Assembly: GCA_947685225.1 (NCBI GenBank)
Contig: CANTUV010000009.1
Coordinates: 1,178,001-1,242,000, forward strand
Length of the DNA stretch: 64,000 nucleotides
Source: Garcia nutans
Taxonomy: Eukaryota > Streptophyta > Magnoliopsida > Malpighiales > Euphorbiaceae
Direction: 5' to 3'
The notes beneath the pieces were generated by a model. That model had not been told where the DNA came from. It did not search any database and worked only from the letters and a program-made list of their open reading frames with translations. The translations under genes were made by a program, and so were the position numbers. This document shows positions 1 to 12,167 of this stretch, piece by piece; position 1 is the first letter of the stretch; each line of letters opens with the position of its first letter.

Positions 1-2240
1 AACCCTTCAGGCTGCTCAAATAAATCTCTTCCTCTAGTTCTCCATTTAGAAAATCTGACTTCACATCCAAAGTATAAATTTTCCATCCTAAATTTGAAGC
101 CAAAGAAATAATTAGTCTGATGGTGTCATGTCTAACAACTGGAGCAAACATGTTTTCAAACTCAACTCTGGGCTACTGAGCGTAGCCCCATACCACTAAT
201 CTTGCTTTAGATTTGTTGACAAAATCATTAGGTTTAAATTTGATTTTGTAAACTCATTTAACACCAATAGCTTTTTTGTCTTCAGGGTTCTTGACCAATC
301 GCCAAGTTTTATTCTTTTTTATCATCTCTATTTTCTCTTTCATTGTTATTACCCATTCAACTAACTTGGAGGCTTTCGAAAAATTATTGGGTTCAAAAAT
401 AACAAAATTGCACCTCTCATAAACATATACTAGAGACTTGAATTTGCAAACTAGGAAATCTGTAGTTGAATTAGTAATAGGAGAAGAATTAAAGCTGGAA
501 TCTTGATCAAATAAATTAGAGGAACTGCTTGAATCTAGATTGAAGTTTGACTTTACTGTAGACAAGCAACTTGCTTTTTTTCAAAGTCCCAATAGCTTTT
601 TATGTCCACAATTACATCTCTATTAATAAAAACTTTATGGGTCTTCACATTATAAATCTTGTATCCTTTTAACTTAGCAAATAAACTGAAGTGTAAATAG
701 TCTCTGCCCAAAATGCCTTTGGCAAGTTCTTCTCAAACAACATACATTTTGTATTTTTATGACTGTCCTATTTTTTCTCTCCAGACTTTATTCTGCTGAG
801 GAGAACAGACAACAGACAATTGATGCTTAATTCCATAGTCTTCACAAAATTGATCAAATTGACTTGAGGTATACTCCATGTCATTATCCAACATGAGATT
901 CTTAATTCTGCAACCACTTTGGTTTTCAATCAAATCTTTAAATTTCTTGAACACACAAAATATTTTACCTTTACTGCTTAGAAAACAATCCCAAGTTATT
1001 TTTGTAAAATCATTCATAAATAAGATGAAGTATTTATTTTGACTCAAAGAAGTTATCCATATTGGCCCACCAACATCAGTATGAACCAACTCTAGCTTTT
1101 CTTTGGTTCTCATCACACCTTCGACAGGAAAGGGTTGTCGATGTAGTTTCCCTTCTTGACAACTCCCACAAATTTCATCATATAGACAAATCTTAGGCAT
1201 ATCTCTAACAAGACTAGTATACTGTATAAATTTCAATGATCTCAAATTAAAATGACCAAATCTTCTATGTCATTTAAGACTTTCATCAACTTTGACATTG
1301 AGACCATGTTCCCAGAGTGAAACAGAATTTAACGGAAATGCATTATCTAGCACATGAACTTTTGCAATTTTGACACCTCAATGATCAAAATTTGTGCATT
1401 TTTTACCAATAAAATGAAGAGAATAAATCTTATGCATTAATTGAATCACACTAAGTAAATTATGAGATAAATTTGGCACAAAAGAGAAAATAAAAAATTT
1501 ACTTTAGACCTACCTTAGTGTTGACGACTACTGACCCTTTGCCTTCATCTTCTTCATGCTTCTTAATTTCGGCCATAGTAGGATTTCTCCTAAGCGATGG
1601 AACATCATCATCAAGTTTAATTGCTTCCCACAAATTTATTGCTTTCAAATAAGCCTTCATCCTCACCACCCAAATTTGATAATTGTCTTCATTAAATGGT
1701 GGTGGAGAAATTGAAGAAAATCCACTTGATGCCATAATCAGTCACACTTAAAGTGTTTACACTCAAATCACTATAAAAATTGAATTTCAAATAACCTCAC
1801 AGCCTGTAGGAAGTGAAGCTAAAATACCACTTTAAAATCAAGTGCAAAAAAATTGAAATTTGAAAATGGAAAATTGGATTGTGAAATTGGAGAGAATGAT
1901 GAGAAGAAAAGTATTTTTATTAGATAAAAATGGAAGCCACAAAATAAAATTACAACTAAAATTTCTCACTTCTACAAATTCTCTCACTTTCACACTCTTA
2001 TCACATACGCACTACACTACACTATTTATAGGTGTTTCACTACTCGGCCATCAAGTAGAGTTTGCTTTTAGGATAAGTTGTATACTTAACCATCTAGGCT
2101 AAGTTTTATCCTTTGAATTCAAGATAAAGTTCTAGTATCCTTCTTGGAGAATTTTAGATAACCCTTTAGAATAAGTTTGGTTAACCTTCTAGGAGAAGTT
2201 TAGATCCTGGCTTCTAGAAAAAGTCTCATTAATTCTAACA
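1..2240 (-). mobile_element. Ty1/copia LTR retrotransposon, 5' part, degenerate and cut by the window edge
   Basis: Reading the minus strand from 2240 downward, this shows an LTR, a degenerate tRNA-Met primer site, the gag N-terminus, the end of protease, pre-integrase, integrase core and the start of reverse transcriptase. The gag start is at 1735 (MASSGFSS..., with the W-x-x-x-M-K-A-Y-L pattern of copia gag). The piece at 1245-757 carries the CHC zinc residues and the H-T-D-V-G-G-P start of the integrase core. At 565-254 and on to base 1 the copia RT entry is readable (K-N-K-T-W-x-L-V, then I-G-V-K). Most of gag and protease is missing: the reading jumps near 1495 from gag to the end of protease (N-L-S-H-N-L-L-S-V). 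Frames are broken several times, so the copy is dead. The rest of RT, RNase H and the 3' LTR should lie to the left of the window. Confidence 0.9.
1843..2240 (-). repeat. 5' LTR of the copia element (approximate inner boundary)
   Basis: The outer end is clear: on the minus strand it begins TGTTAGAATT at 2240, and duplicated-gene sequence starts at 2241. Inside are a TATA box (CCTATAAATAG, minus strand, about 2034-2023) and a polyadenylation-like AATAAA near 1925-1920, as expected for U3 and R. The inner end is less certain. I place it near 1843 because a degenerate primer-binding-site complement (GCTAAAATACCA, compared with the usual GCTCTGATACCA) sits at 1818-1829. U3 contains several imperfect short repeats of a CTTCTAGGAGAAGTTTAG type. 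Confidence 0.7.
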
Positions 2241-3527
2241 TTTTTGAAGCAGGTGTTTATGTGGAGTTTGTGAAACTACTAAAAAAAAAGGTCCTATGAT
2301 TGTTCAGGCAAAGGTAGCTTGGGCTATTTCACAACTTACTGTCAATTCCTCCATGGTTCGAGATTATTATGCAAAAAGACGAGATGTAATGTGATTGCTT
2401 ATTAACCTCCTTGCATATGAAATGATTGAAGACCATCATGTTAAGAATGTCAATATTATCAATAAAGCCACATATGTCCGTACATTTGTAACAGCAAAGA
2501 GTCTTGAGAACACAAGTAACATGACATACAGAATGACAATTTTTCACATTCAAGTACAGAAAGGGAATTGGAAGAACCAAGAACCAAGGCCTATTTGAAA
2601 GCTAAGGTAGCTCAAGCACTTAGGAACCTAGCCAAAGATAATCCCTCTGTATGTCGCAGCATTAGCCAATCAAGAGCACTAATGTGCTTCATTATTATAT
2701 TGGAAAAAGGAATAATTGAAGGTGTTAATTAATATTCATTCATGGCACTGATGGAAATCACAACAGTAATAGAACAAGATTCTGATTTAAGAAGATCTTT
2801 ATTCAAACCAAGTTCACCTATTTGTAAATCTCTTATTAATCAACTGCTGAATGTTATTGAAAGTGAATTAGATACCGACATTCTGGACACATGTACCACG
2901 GCTATTGGAAATTCGACAAAGATATGTCAAGTGACAACACAAAGGATATTTTCCTCATTATTAATAGATTTATTGCAAAATCAATTGAGATTCAAAAAGT
3001 AACTTTAATTGCTCTCATCAAGTTTGCTTGCTCATATAACCATCTTCATATTGATCACTCCAAGTCCATTATAAGTGTTGGTCGGGCAAAGTACTTGGTC
3101 GAGCTTGCATGTTATGATTATAAAATAAATTTAATTGCTTTGATAGAATATTCAAAAAAAATATATACTATATTTAGACTTGTCTTTATCACGTTTCTTT
3201 CTATCATACTATCAAATCTTTGGTAAATCAATTGCGAAATGTTTCTCTATTTCTAGAATACTTAATATATGTTTTATATTGTCTATGTGAAAATTTTTCC
3301 ATTTTATTAAGATCTTTTTGACTCTTATTCAAAAGGTCTGATATCAGCTCTTATCATTGTGTCTTCTATGCTACATTGCAATTCAAGTACCAAATGAGAA
3401 TGTCCTTGTGGAGGCTAAGGTGTTATATGTTCTAAAATGGGCATCTAAACAATCTTACTTAACTCGAGTTAATACATTGAAGTTATTGCTACCCAAGGCC
3501 ACAACTGAACTAGCTAGAGCATTATGA
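2241..3527 (+). pseudogene. ARO-like armadillo-repeat pseudogene, 5'-truncated duplicate
   Basis: This is a tandem duplicate of the C-terminal 60% of the intact gene at 4777-6555. Identity is obvious from the first base (tttttgaagc matches 5474 onward) through the shared stop region (ctagctagagc...atgag), and continues into the 3' flank to about 3752. Early frameshifts and a TGA near 2298 destroy the frame. Short in-frame stretches still read as ARM-repeat protein, for example 2742-3002 (EQDSDLRRS...). About 210 bp at roughly 3121-3339 is absent from the intact copy and is either an insertion or a lost intron. The 5' end coincides exactly with the LTR boundary at 2240/2241, so the missing 5' half should lie on the far side of the retrotransposon, left of this window. 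Confidence 0.88.
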
Positions 3528-4233
3528 GTCCACCAGTTCAAGGGAATCTTATTAATGAGAAACTATTCTTGTTGGGAATAATTATCATAGAAGTTTTTCT
3601 ATTATGTTCTCTTTTTTTTTCCATTAAGTTGTGTCATAGTATTTCATGTATATATATATATATATATCAAATTTTAAACCATTAATTTGCTTCACTATGA
3701 GATATGCATTTACTTAGTGTAAAAATTAAGCTACTAATTAATCCAATGGTCTGTTTGCTATGGTATTTACCAATTCATTTCTAACCATAAAATTAGCAAA
3801 GACCAAATAGTGAATATGATTGTTCACTATTATGCAAATTTTATTGCTTATGTAGGTGGTGCCCATTTTGTTCATGAATTCAGCTCCTCTCATTCATACA
3901 AAAACATTTCATATATAATATACTTCTTACCGTTGAAATTAATATATCAATATATTAATGGATTCAAATATGAGATTTACAGAGTATGTCCTTTTAATTT
4001 TTTTTCCTTGTATTCTTAATATCAAGTTTGAAATTTCATGAACCTAGAAATTTAGGAAAATGAGAATAATAATGTATTTAAAAGTCAAAATAAAATCTTG
4101 ATTTGGTTTTTGGTTTTGAAGTAGCTCATGACTTGAGATTGGATATTAACTGTTCGACGAAATGCTTAAAAGAAAAGTATGTTTTTATATCCCAAAAATT
4201 ATAAGTTGATAATCTACTTGCATCCATGAGAAG

Positions 4234-4272
<39 letters not shown>

Positions 4273-4776
4273 AGAATTTACAATCTAGAGTTTTTTTTTA
4301 AATAGTTTATACTTATCCTAAAAATTATATAAATATCATCTGCTCAATATTTTAATAAAATTGCATCATATGGTAGGGGCCAATAGTTGGACTCATTCTT
4401 CTGTATCCCCATAATTGTTTTTTTCCTTTGTTGCAATTCTAAATGTAAGCTGTTGTTCCATTACGAGTCATTATTTTTTTTAAAAAAAGCAATAATATGC
4501 GTATCCTTGTATATGAACCAATAAATTATATATGAATCAAAGCAATAAATTACTCTTAATAACATATAATACTCCATTTACACCTAACTACTCATTGAAA
4601 AATGTTGGTCAACTTTTCGTTGTGGTTTTGATCAAATTAAAGCTATCAACTGACTTGCTTTCATTCAATTTGTGCACAAACCACGCACCCTTAATCTGAT
4701 ATTTTCAAGCAATATAGTCTTATCTTGTGGAAATCACTGCTGTTTCTTCATCTGATATCCAATCTGTTTCTCGTCC
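3528..4776. other. Intergenic: duplicated 3' flank, (TTA)n microsatellite, upstream region of the ARO-like gene
   Basis: The first ~225 bp resemble the sequence following the intact gene (6556-6800), so the duplication unit included 3' UTR. A TTA microsatellite occupies 4235-4269. A short (TA)n lies at about 3650-3667. I see no convincing TATA box or other gene between here and the ATG at 4777. Confidence 0.6.
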
Positions 4777-6555
4777 ATGGCTGACTTTCTGAAGCATACA
4801 TTGTCAAAACCAATACAATTAGTAGATGAGGTGATGAAATCTGCAGAGCAGGCTACTTCTTTCATGGAGGACTGCTATGAGATCAAGTCTCACACTGAGA
4901 AGCTTGCACAAATCCTCAGTCAGATGATGGACCAATCATTTTCAGTATCCTACCAGAGACCAGTAAAGAGGATCATAGATGAAACTAAACAAGTCCTCAA
5001 CAATACGCTTTCCCTGGTGCTGAAATGCTGCAGTAATCGGGACCGTAAGAGAGTTTTGGGAAAAACCTTTGGCGCTGACTTGAGAGAGAATTCGAGACAA
5101 CTCCAAGAATGTTTGACCAATATTATACGGCTTCAGAGCTTGCTAATCTTACTCTATGTTCCTGCGCATGATCAAAAACGTTTGTTTGAGTCTTATAGAA
5201 CTCAACATCTTTATGATTTATTGGTTGGTGATTTTGAAAAGGAAAAATTATGGTATATTTGGTTCATAATTGGAATCTTGTATAATAATGATACAGATGG
5301 GCCAGATAAGCTGTTTCCTCTCGTTCACAGAGAAGATACATGCAGAAGATTCTTAGAAGAAGGAGGGATTGAACCACTGTTGAAATTGCTGGGAATGGGC
5401 AGCATTTTACAGCAAAAAAAAGTTGCCAAAGTGATTGGGATTCTAGCATATGACTCACAAAGCGCTGAACACATTTTTGAAGCAGGTGTCTGTTTAGAGT
5501 TTGTGAAACTGCTAAAAGAAGGTGATATGAGTGTTCAGGCAGAGGTGGCTTGGGCTATTTCCCAACTTACTGAAAATTCCTCCATGGTTCAAGATTATTT
5601 TGCAAAAAGGCTAGATATAATGCGCTTGCTCATTAACCACCTTGCATTTGAAACAATTGAAGACCCTCATGCTGAGAATGTCTTTGTTATCAATAAAGCC
5701 ACATCTGTCCGTGCATTTGTAATGGCAAAGAGTCTCGAGAGCACGAGTAACACCAATGAAGATGACACACAGAATGAGATTTTTTTATATTCAAGTACAG
5801 AAAGGGAATCGGAAGAACCAAGAACCAAAGCCTATTTGAAAGCTCGAGTAGCAAAAGTACTTTGGCACCTTGCCAAAGGCAACCCCTCTGTATGTCGCAG
5901 CATCAGCCAATCAAGAGCACTAATGTGCTTCGTGGTTCTATTGGAGAAAGGAGCTTTTGAAGATGTTAAATATTATTCAGCCATGACACTGATGGAAATC
6001 ACAGCAATAGTAGAACAAGATTCTGATTTGAGAAGATCTGCATTCAAACCAAGTTCACCTACTTGTAAATCTCTTATTGATCAACTAGTGAAAGTTATTG
6101 AAAGTGAAACAGGTGCCCGCCACCTCAAACCATGTATCAGGGGTATTGGAAATTTGGCGAAGATATTTCGAGTCAAAACACCAAGGATTTTTTCCTCGTT
6201 ATTAAATAGCCTTCTTGAAAGATCATTTGAGAATCAGGAGGCAACTTTAATTGCTCTCACCAAGTTTGCTGGCACAGATAACTATCTTCATATTGATCAC
6301 TGCAAGTCAATTGTAAGTGCTGGTGGGGCAAAGCACTTGGTCAATCTTGCATCTTCTGATGAACCAACCATTCAGCTCTTATCATTGCATCTCCTATGTT
6401 ATATTGCAATTCATGTACCAGATGAGAATGGCCTTGTAGAGGCTGAGGTGCTAGATGTTCTAAAATGGGCATCTAAGCAGTCTTACTTGACTAGAGATGA
6501 TGCATTGAAGTCATTGCTGTCTAAGGTCACAGTTAAACTAGCTAGAGCACTATGA
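4777..6555 (+). CDS. ARMADILLO REPEAT ONLY (ARO)-like protein
   Basis: A single uninterrupted 592-codon exon. The N-terminus (M-A-D-F-L-K-H-T-L-S-K-P-I-Q-L-V-D-E-V) closely matches the helical N-terminal domain of plant ARO proteins, including the later R-R/K-I-I-D-E-T-x-Q-V-L and L-V-L-K-C blocks (residues 1 to ~120). ARM repeats follow from about residue 190 (E-E-G-G-I-x-P-L-L-K-L-L), are broken by a polar linker around 320-345, and resume to the C-terminus. AROs are non-catalytic scaffolds; in Arabidopsis ARO1 acts in polarised tip growth with ROP signalling, so a scaffold role is likely here but inferred. At 592 residues it is somewhat shorter than the ~650 of classical AROs and diverges in the middle, so it may be a side branch. 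The start sits in good context (GTCCATGGCT). A truncated duplicate lies 1.2 kb upstream. I see no signal peptide or membrane segment. Confidence 0.87.
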   Translation: MADFLKHTLSKPIQLVDEVMKSAEQATSFMEDCYEIKSHTEKLAQILSQMMDQSFSVSYQRPVKRIIDETKQVLNNTLSLVLKCCSNRDRKRVLGKTFGADLRENSRQLQECLTNIIRLQSLLILLYVPAHDQKRLFESYRTQHLYDLLVGDFEKEKLWYIWFIIGILYNNDTDGPDKLFPLVHREDTCRRFLEEGGIEPLLKLLGMGSILQQKKVAKVIGILAYDSQSAEHIFEAGVCLEFVKLLKEGDMSVQAEVAWAISQLTENSSMVQDYFAKRLDIMRLLINHLAFETIEDPHAENVFVINKATSVRAFVMAKSLESTSNTNEDDTQNEIFLYSSTERESEEPRTKAYLKARVAKVLWHLAKGNPSVCRSISQSRALMCFVVLLEKGAFEDVKYYSAMTLMEITAIVEQDSDLRRSAFKPSSPTCKSLIDQLVKVIESETGARHLKPCIRGIGNLAKIFRVKTPRIFSSLLNSLLERSFENQEATLIALTKFAGTDNYLHIDHCKSIVSAGGAKHLVNLASSDEPTIQLLSLHLLCYIAIHVPDENGLVEAEVLDVLKWASKQSYLTRDDALKSLLSKVTVKLARAL

Positions 6556-7368
6556 GTTCACAAGTTCAAGGGAATCCTATCAATGAGAAACTATTCTCAT
6601 TGGGTATAATAATGTTTAATTTTTCTTCTTCTTCTATTGTTCCAAAATGTATATGCAAACACGTGATTGATAGAAAGTTTTTCTATTCTGTTTTCTTTTT
6701 CCGTTCAGTGTGTAATTCATTAACCTGTCGGCTGCCCTATAATAAATTATATATGCATTTGCTTAGTGGAAATTGAGATACTAATTAATCCAAAGGTAAC
6801 TTCGTCCAGCTATTATAGAAACTCCATGAGCTTCGGTAGTGTTGGATCAAATGCATATAATAACTATATAAATGCAGTTGAATTCTCATTTTATATAAAA
6901 TCAATTCGCTTGTACCCGCTAATAGTTAGCGTGGATTTGAAACATTACCACTCACAGAGTTTTGGATCCACCTATTGCAAGTTATTACTATTTTCCACTT
7001 GCTTTTTTTTATCTGATCTTTATTCTGTTTTTCATCCATGGCAAGCTTAAGTAGCCAGATCTTAGCAAAACTATACAATTAAAAAATAAGGTGATTTATC
7101 CATAGTTCAAATGACCATCTACTCAAACAGTCATGACAGAAATTGGCTTTCATTTATTGTATTATCCATGATTCCTCTAGAAATAAGAACTTGTACAAAA
7201 GAGCCATAATAGTACAATCTCTTCATGTATAAAAAGGTGAAAAAAATTTAGTGAAAAATTAGAGTCACATAACCTATCTAACACAATGCAGGGAAAACAT
7301 ATCATTACAAGATGATGACTGCTTGAAAAGATGAAAATGAGGAGATAATTTGTACAAGTAACCGTGCA
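6556..7368. other. Convergent 3' flanks of the ARO-like and FNR genes
   Basis: The first ~250 bp are the 3' flank of the ARO-like gene, also present in the upstream duplicate. The rest leads, on the minus strand, away from the FNR stop codon and probably contains its 3' UTR. Short ORFs here have no recognisable similarity. Confidence 0.5.
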
Positions 7369-9652
7369 TTAGTAGACTTCCACATTCCATTGCTCTGCTT
7401 TCTTGAATTGCCTTTTGTACTCCAACCAATCAATGCCTTGAAAACAAAGCAAAAAAAAATAAAATTAAGCAATGTTCTATATAAATCATCGATTTAGTTC
7501 AGTGAAATTGATCAATTTCTTACCATCTTTAGCTGCCAGTGACACCATTATGTCATCAATTCCCTTTTCCATTCCCTTCAATCCACACATATAGATGTAA
7601 GTGTTGTCTTTCTTTAGTAATTCCCAGAGCTCTTCTGCATATTGAGCCATGCGAGTTTGGATATACATCTTTTCTCCTTTCTCATTCGTTTGCTCTCTAC
7701 TCACAGCGAAGTCGAGCCTAAAGTTGTTAGGGAACTTCTCCTTCATTTTCTCGAATTCCTGTCCATTCACCAGGGGAAATTTGAGTTTCATTCTTGATAT
7801 TTATGTAACCATTTCATTCACAATAAGATCAGTATTATTGTTTTCCTCACCTCCTTGTAAAGCAATGAGCTACCTGTGGGAACACCCAAGAAGAGCCATG
7901 CCAAACCATTGAACTAAAGAGCATCAAAAGAATTGAGTTAATTTATGCAACGATTACCAAAAAAAAACAGATAGTAGCATTTGATTTACCTTATAGTCCT
8001 CATGCTTCTCGAAGAACATCTTCCACAAGTATGATCGAAAAGGAGCAATCCCAGTTCCAGTTGCAAGCTGAAGGGACAAAATCAAGTGGACAAAATAATA
8101 TGTTGAGATCATAAATTGAACAGTACTATTAACCATAGTGAATAACCATTGAAATGCTTGATATTGAGGTCGCTTAATATGTCAAAAGTGGAAGCTTACC
8201 ATGATGATCGTGGCATTGGGATCTTTTGGCATGAGCATTTCTTTTCCAACCGGTCCTGTAATCTTTACTTCAGCTCCAGGTTTCAAGTCACCTGAAATGC
8301 AATGAATTCAAAACTAAAGTGTTATTGATACAACACTAAAGTCTTCTCACAAGTTTTTTCCCATTATGTAAAGACGAAGAATTTTTAACATAGGCTAATC
8401 CCTTCTAAATTCAGGGGAATATCACTAAAGCAGTTCAATAGAAAGAGCTTGAAACCTTACACAAGAAATTTGAACAGACTCCTTTTACAATTTCTCCTTG
8501 TTCATTGGTGTATACAAGCCGCTTTACACAAAGAGATACCTGAACAAAGTTGATCACATTAGACCACTAAATGAATTAAAAGCAACAATAAATTAAGAAA
8601 GGATTACAAGTGGAATACATGATCAATTCAATATTACTAAAGTGGCCTTTTTCAAAACAAGTGGTGCTAAATACTAATTCACATGAATTCAATATCATTT
8701 CAAGAACAACAGTCAAGTATGGAAACTAAATGCGGAGCTTATTGTTAATCAAATTGGATAAGAAGCTTACTGTTTTGGAGTCCCCAAAGTCACCAAGAGC
8801 ACTGCTTGCAATTGAATACAACCTAAGCTTGTGAGGTTTCCCATTCTTATCAACACCATCTGCAATTACCCCAACGGATTGCCCTTCTTTGTAGGGAATT
8901 TCTCCTAAGCAAAGCCAAAACTATCACTCAACTCGAGTTACTAGACAAGGTCAACCTATATATCAATGAATCAGCTAAACCCATTATAAAGAAGAGACTA
9001 TTTAATAGATTTTTAGCATTATGTATTTCTTAATATCTCAATTGTGTTGCCACTTGCATTAATATAAGAATTCAAAAATTCTATCCAAAGGAATTAATCA
9101 AAGTCTCATATATAATTAACCATTTAAGACTCTATTGATTAAAGATTTAGCAAAAAAATAGCATATGATTTAGAGTTCATACCCTCAGTGCTAAAAACCA
9201 TGTGCCAAGTTTCTCCAGGAGCATCATCACCAGTGATCTTACTGTTCAAAAGGCATCTACCAATATAAGGGTTTTTAGGCTTAAACTTGTTAACAGTCAC
9301 ACCTTCCTCCATTTTTTTAGATTCTTTTTTAACTTTAACAGGAGCCTCAGCCTCAGTGGTGACTTGGGCTCTAATAGAAACCACTCTGCCACCAGTAGAA
9401 ACATCTCTGTAATAAACAGGGACCTGAAATAAAAAGAGCCCATCTTATAAGCACTCCATCAAACAATCACAATGCAACAAACAAAACACAAGAACCGTCT
9501 TCTCTAAATGAAAATACAATCCCCAGAAAAGAGAATTACTCTATCACCTTCTTGAAGGTGATTCTTTCAGGTGTTGTGATAGAGGTTCTTGAAGAGAGAG
9601 AAGTGGACTTGGAGGAGGGAAAGGAGACTGCAGCAGTTACAGCAGCTGCCAT
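7369..9652 (-). CDS. FNR: Ferredoxin-NADP+ reductase, leaf type, chloroplast precursor
   Basis: FNR transfers electrons from photosystem I-reduced ferredoxin to NADP+ at the stroma and thylakoid surface. I join nine exons: 9652-9548, 9423-9183, 8904-8771, 8539-8461, 8291-8200, 8067-7990, 7913-7851, 7758-7524 and 7436-7369. All have GT-AG ends and consistent phases, giving 1095 nt and 364 residues, normal for a precursor. Residues 1 to about 55 are rich in A, S and T with few acidic residues, like a transit peptide. The FAD-binding R-L-Y-S is at 143-146, the NADP-binding G-T-G-I-A-P-F-R-S at 221-229, M-C-G-L-K-G-M-E at 321-328, and the chain ends in the invariant tyrosine (V-E-V-Y). The leaf rather than root type is inferred from the VEVY tail and the transit region. 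An upstream in-frame ATG at 9805 lies in the probable leader; I prefer 9652 because the transit peptide starts there. Every key residue is present, so it should be functional. Confidence 0.97.
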
Positions 9653-9900
9653 GGCTGGTGAAGTTAAAGAATGAAAGAAGAGGAAAAAAAGAGAGGGAAG
9701 AGTAGTTAAAGAAGGTGTTGTGTAGTAATGGGTAATGGAGATTTGCAAGACAGAGTGAGAAAAGGTGGGATTTTTTGGATTGAATGGATGAGATTTTAAG
9801 GCCAATGCAGTGGTTGACGTGAGGATAAGTCTGTAGTGTAACGTATGACTCTCACACTACCATTCTTATTAGAACTATTTATTTTTGCATTGTTATGGTC
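9653..9900 (-). promoter_or_regulatory. FNR 5' leader and putative core promoter
   Basis: On the minus strand a TATA-like ATAAATAG lies at about 9885-9875, followed by a pyrimidine-rich leader (CT-rich tract 9720-9680) up to the ATG at 9652. A CACGTCA element with an ACGT core, typical of light-responsive plant promoters, lies near 9815-9823. The TATA placement is inferred from spacing only. Confidence 0.4.
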
Positions 9901-12167
9901 CAATAATTATTTAATTTAATAAAGTATAATCTTAATCCAAAAATTGATTTTGTTGCCCTTTAGAGCAAAGAATTTTTAAATATTTTTTTAAATATTTTTT
10001 TAATTTATGAGTATGTTAATTTTTAATATAAATATTTTTTTCATGTATATATTGATTTAATAAAATAAGTAAAATTGATATATAATATCATTTTATTATT
10101 AAAAAAATTATGTATACATATAATTTTAAGTGTTTTTATTATAAATTATTAAAATTTATAAAAATAAATTTGATAATTTTCAAGGATTAATGAATTTATT
10201 TTTAATCAAGTAATTAATAGATTATTATTATATACATAATTTTGAATAATATATATATCTATAAAGAGTGAAGTAAGACTTTTTAGTAAAAAAAATAAAA
10301 TAAAAATACCATATATACATTAAAAATAATCTAAATAATATTTTTTATATATTTATAAATTAATATGTTGTCTAGAATTTACTAAAAGACTTATCAAATT
10401 AAATTCGGTATAACTCTTTTTTAAACTATGAAGTTCTTTATCATTACATCTTGATTATTGAATGTATAGTACATATAATAATTCAACTATAATTTTTCTC
10501 TTGAAATATCTCTTTAAAACTTTTAAAAAATAATAATAATAACTATTTAATTAAATAAAATATTATTTATATATATATATGCTTCTAAATTTACCTAATG
10601 AATCATAAAAAAAAACAACCGAGAAAAAAAAATATTAAATTACAATTATAATCTCATAAATAAAATAGTTCAAGCAAAAGTTATTATATAATATTAGATA
10701 TTAAAAGTATAAATAATAAAATTTAAATTAAAGAGAAGAAGAAAATAAAAATATATTAAAAAAGATAAAAATTTTAACTTTGTATTCTTTATCAATAAAT
10801 TTATCCCTTTTTCTAATTTTTTTTTATTTTTGTTCCTTATCTTTAGAAAATATCAATTATTTTTTTATTAATTTTGTAGAAGAGTGATATATTTATTTAG
10901 AGAAGAGTAATTTATATAAAAATTGTTATTTTAACTTCTTGTAGTAGTTGAAAGATATGAGATATTTTAAAATATATATATATATATATATAATAAAATA
11001 AAATTAGAAGGGGTGGCTCTAAGCTGTACCTTCCCCCGGTCCATATATATATGTATGCATAATAAAGAAAACAAGAATATGAATAAATATAATATTTTAA
11101 TAGTACTAATCTTAACCGCTAATAGTTTTTTGTGGATTTTCTATTCTAAATTTAATTTTTTTTGGTGATATAATTTTCAAAGCATGAGTATATTTTTGTC
11201 ATATAATTTTATTATGATTTGGTTTACAAATAATATATTTAGTTTAACAGTATATTAAATTACTATCCTCTACGTAATATATGCAAATATATTACATTAT
11301 AAAAAATATTTTATTAGTATATTTATATTTGATATAATAATTAATAAATAAACAATAACAAAATATAATGACCACATACGTCTACAAAAAATTACTAAAC
11401 TTTATCAAAAATAAATTTGATAAATCTCAAAGATTGATTCATTTCATAATTATGCTTATTTCACAACTTATTTTGTTATAAATTAAATTTTATTGTCAAT
11501 AAGTTTTAATATATAAATGTAATATTGAGGCATAACGTTAAATTTATCCAAAGTTTCTTTTTTGGAAATTTATCCCAAGATAAATATATTTTTAATTATA
11601 AATTAATATAATTATATTCATTTAAAAAAGAGAAGTTGGTATGAGAATTTTTGCTTCATTTAATAATTTTAGTAAATGAATAAATTTGATGTTTAATATA
11701 GATAAATACTTAATTATGTATATATTAGAAATATACTAAAAATAAAAAATATATTTTCAGTTAGATTTTAAAAATAAAATTTTAAATTTCTTAAAATTTA
11801 TAAATATTTAAAAATTTTGAAAAATACATATCATTTAATTTCATTTTTTATAATTGAAATGGTTTAAAATTCAATTTTGAGAAAAATCTAGGTATTTGGG
11901 CTAAGTAATATTCACAACAAAATGGCCCGTTGAAAAGCCCAAACTCAAATCCTAAAATCTGCATAGAGACGGTCTATGACTATTTACTATGGACCTTAGA
12001 GCACCAAATCATACCCGGGATGATCTGGCCTGATTTGATAATTTTGAGTCGGGTCGACTTATTTAAAAATTAAATTAGACTATAGATTAAAAAGTGACGT
12101 TTTCTTAAAATTCAAATTAAATTATACGCTTATGAAATTAATCGAGTAGTCCGATTTAAAAATCAAT
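9901..12167. other. AT-rich intergenic stretch without a gene
   Basis: Extremely AT-rich, with many homopolymer runs and (TA)n tracts, for example around 10567-10580 and 10974-10992. I found no ORF with coding character, no RNA gene and no clear transposon ends. Confidence 0.6.

Noticed and set aside
7486..8136. Separate short ORFs as independent genes
   Set aside because: They are FNR exons with intron read-through at one or both ends; splice borders restore one continuous reading frame.
9536..9805. Longer FNR start at 9805
   Set aside because: The extra N-terminal sequence is leader-like, and the typical chloroplast transit peptide begins at the methionine at 9652.
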